Source: Heliocidaris tuberculata (taxonomy: Eukaryota; Echinodermata; Echinoidea; Camarodonta; Echinometridae). Taken from it: a stretch of 64,000 nucleotides of DNA. Every line of letters starts with the position of its first letter. Positions within the stretch are counted from its first letter, which is position 1. The DNA lies in contig CM046832.1 of the NCBI GenBank assembly GCA_025618425.1, forward strand, positions 60,787,087-60,851,086. Direction: 5' to 3'. A model generated the notes under the pieces. The model was not told where the DNA came from. It worked only from the letters and a program-made list of their open reading frames with translations, and made no database searches. The position numbers and the translations under genes were made by a program. Positions 63,609 through 64,000 of the stretch are shown here, piece after piece.

Positions 63609-64000
63609 TTTAAGACAGAGACGAAAGAGTCCAATTCTATAATAATACACTGTAATGTTGGATAAAAAGTCTCCCAACATGGGGGTATGTTATAAACTAT
63701 AAGAAAATGAGGTTTGTTGAAATTTCGAAGATTAAACGAATCAGCGATCAATGTCACATTATCTCTGCATGTGTCCCATGTAACAAAAACACTACATGCA
63801 CTTAAATCATATATAGATACATGTAGGTGATTTGTAAAGTGAAATTCACAGAGACTCCTTTTTTTCCAAAAAGTGAAGTTCAACCCTTTTGAAAATAAAA
63901 TCTCTTCTAATCCGTATATAGTGACAACATTACTTTGCGGTTAACCTCTAATTTCTAAAATGCTGCAACGTATTCGGTTAGCATGTACTCCTATAATTTT
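63098..64000. other. unannotated end of window with a (GA)n microsatellite
   Basis: (AG)n at about 63566-63602; otherwise AT-rich with no gene evidence. The short minus-strand frame across the repeat is not supported. Confidence 0.5.

Overview
The window is animal nuclear DNA, most likely from a marine deuterostome invertebrate; an echinoderm such as a sea urchin is my best guess. The support is AT-rich intergenic sequence, GT-AG split genes, vertebrate-like orthologues (an aminergic GPCR, a 17-beta-HSD1/RDH8-type dehydrogenase, KLHDC10) and a very dense load of short inverted-repeat transposons, CR1/L2-like retroposon fragments and microsatellites. The organism is inferred; no marker gene fixes the species.

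Host genes. (1) 1095-2738 (+): an intronless class A aminergic GPCR of 547 residues with a very long third intracellular loop, closest by motif to histamine H3/muscarinic receptors. (2) 13616-23846 (-): a short-chain dehydrogenase/reductase rebuilt from five exons (23582-23846, 18760-18939, 16460-16553, 14219-14483, 13616-13735) whose splice phases agree and give a 307-residue protein with the N115/S143/Y156/K160 tetrad; the 94-nt exon 3 is hidden among repeats. (3) about 44535-51069 (+): the last six coding exons of KLHDC10, a kelch-repeat substrate receptor of a cullin-RING ubiquitin ligase; its N-terminal exon(s) were not found. (4) 39221-39884 (-): two possible exons of an unrecognised gene plus a broken copy of one of them.

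Mobile DNA fills most of the rest. There are hAT-like non-autonomous elements with 8-bp target duplications (12928-13540, 30769-31499, 32671-33367, 57489-57736, 59504-61114); TTAA- or TTA-flanked elements (34447-34876, 40287-41846, 44728-45093, 53007-54304); a 1-kb GGTCG-rich element in two copies (7111-8120 and 24402-25386), the first nested in a 2.8-kb ACGTA-rich element (6856-9640); two giant 1.5-kb foldbacks (17063-18598 and 32242-34395); two head-to-head LINE fragments (20290-22475); a 187-bp tandem array (35320-36515); and other large palindromes (2934-3424, 55174-55667).

The most unusual signal is a scattered set of at least eight small foldback elements of 97-170 bp. They share outer ends (a GGGCCC-like block followed by a GTTTCATAAA-like block) and often a CCAATCA-like centre, but each carries a different, internally palindromic stem word. 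Three of them share the same 50-bp core while one has swapped its stem. I see no operon-like cooperation between the genes; they look like unrelated neighbours in a repeat-rich region. All homology calls are from memory of the families, and no search was run.
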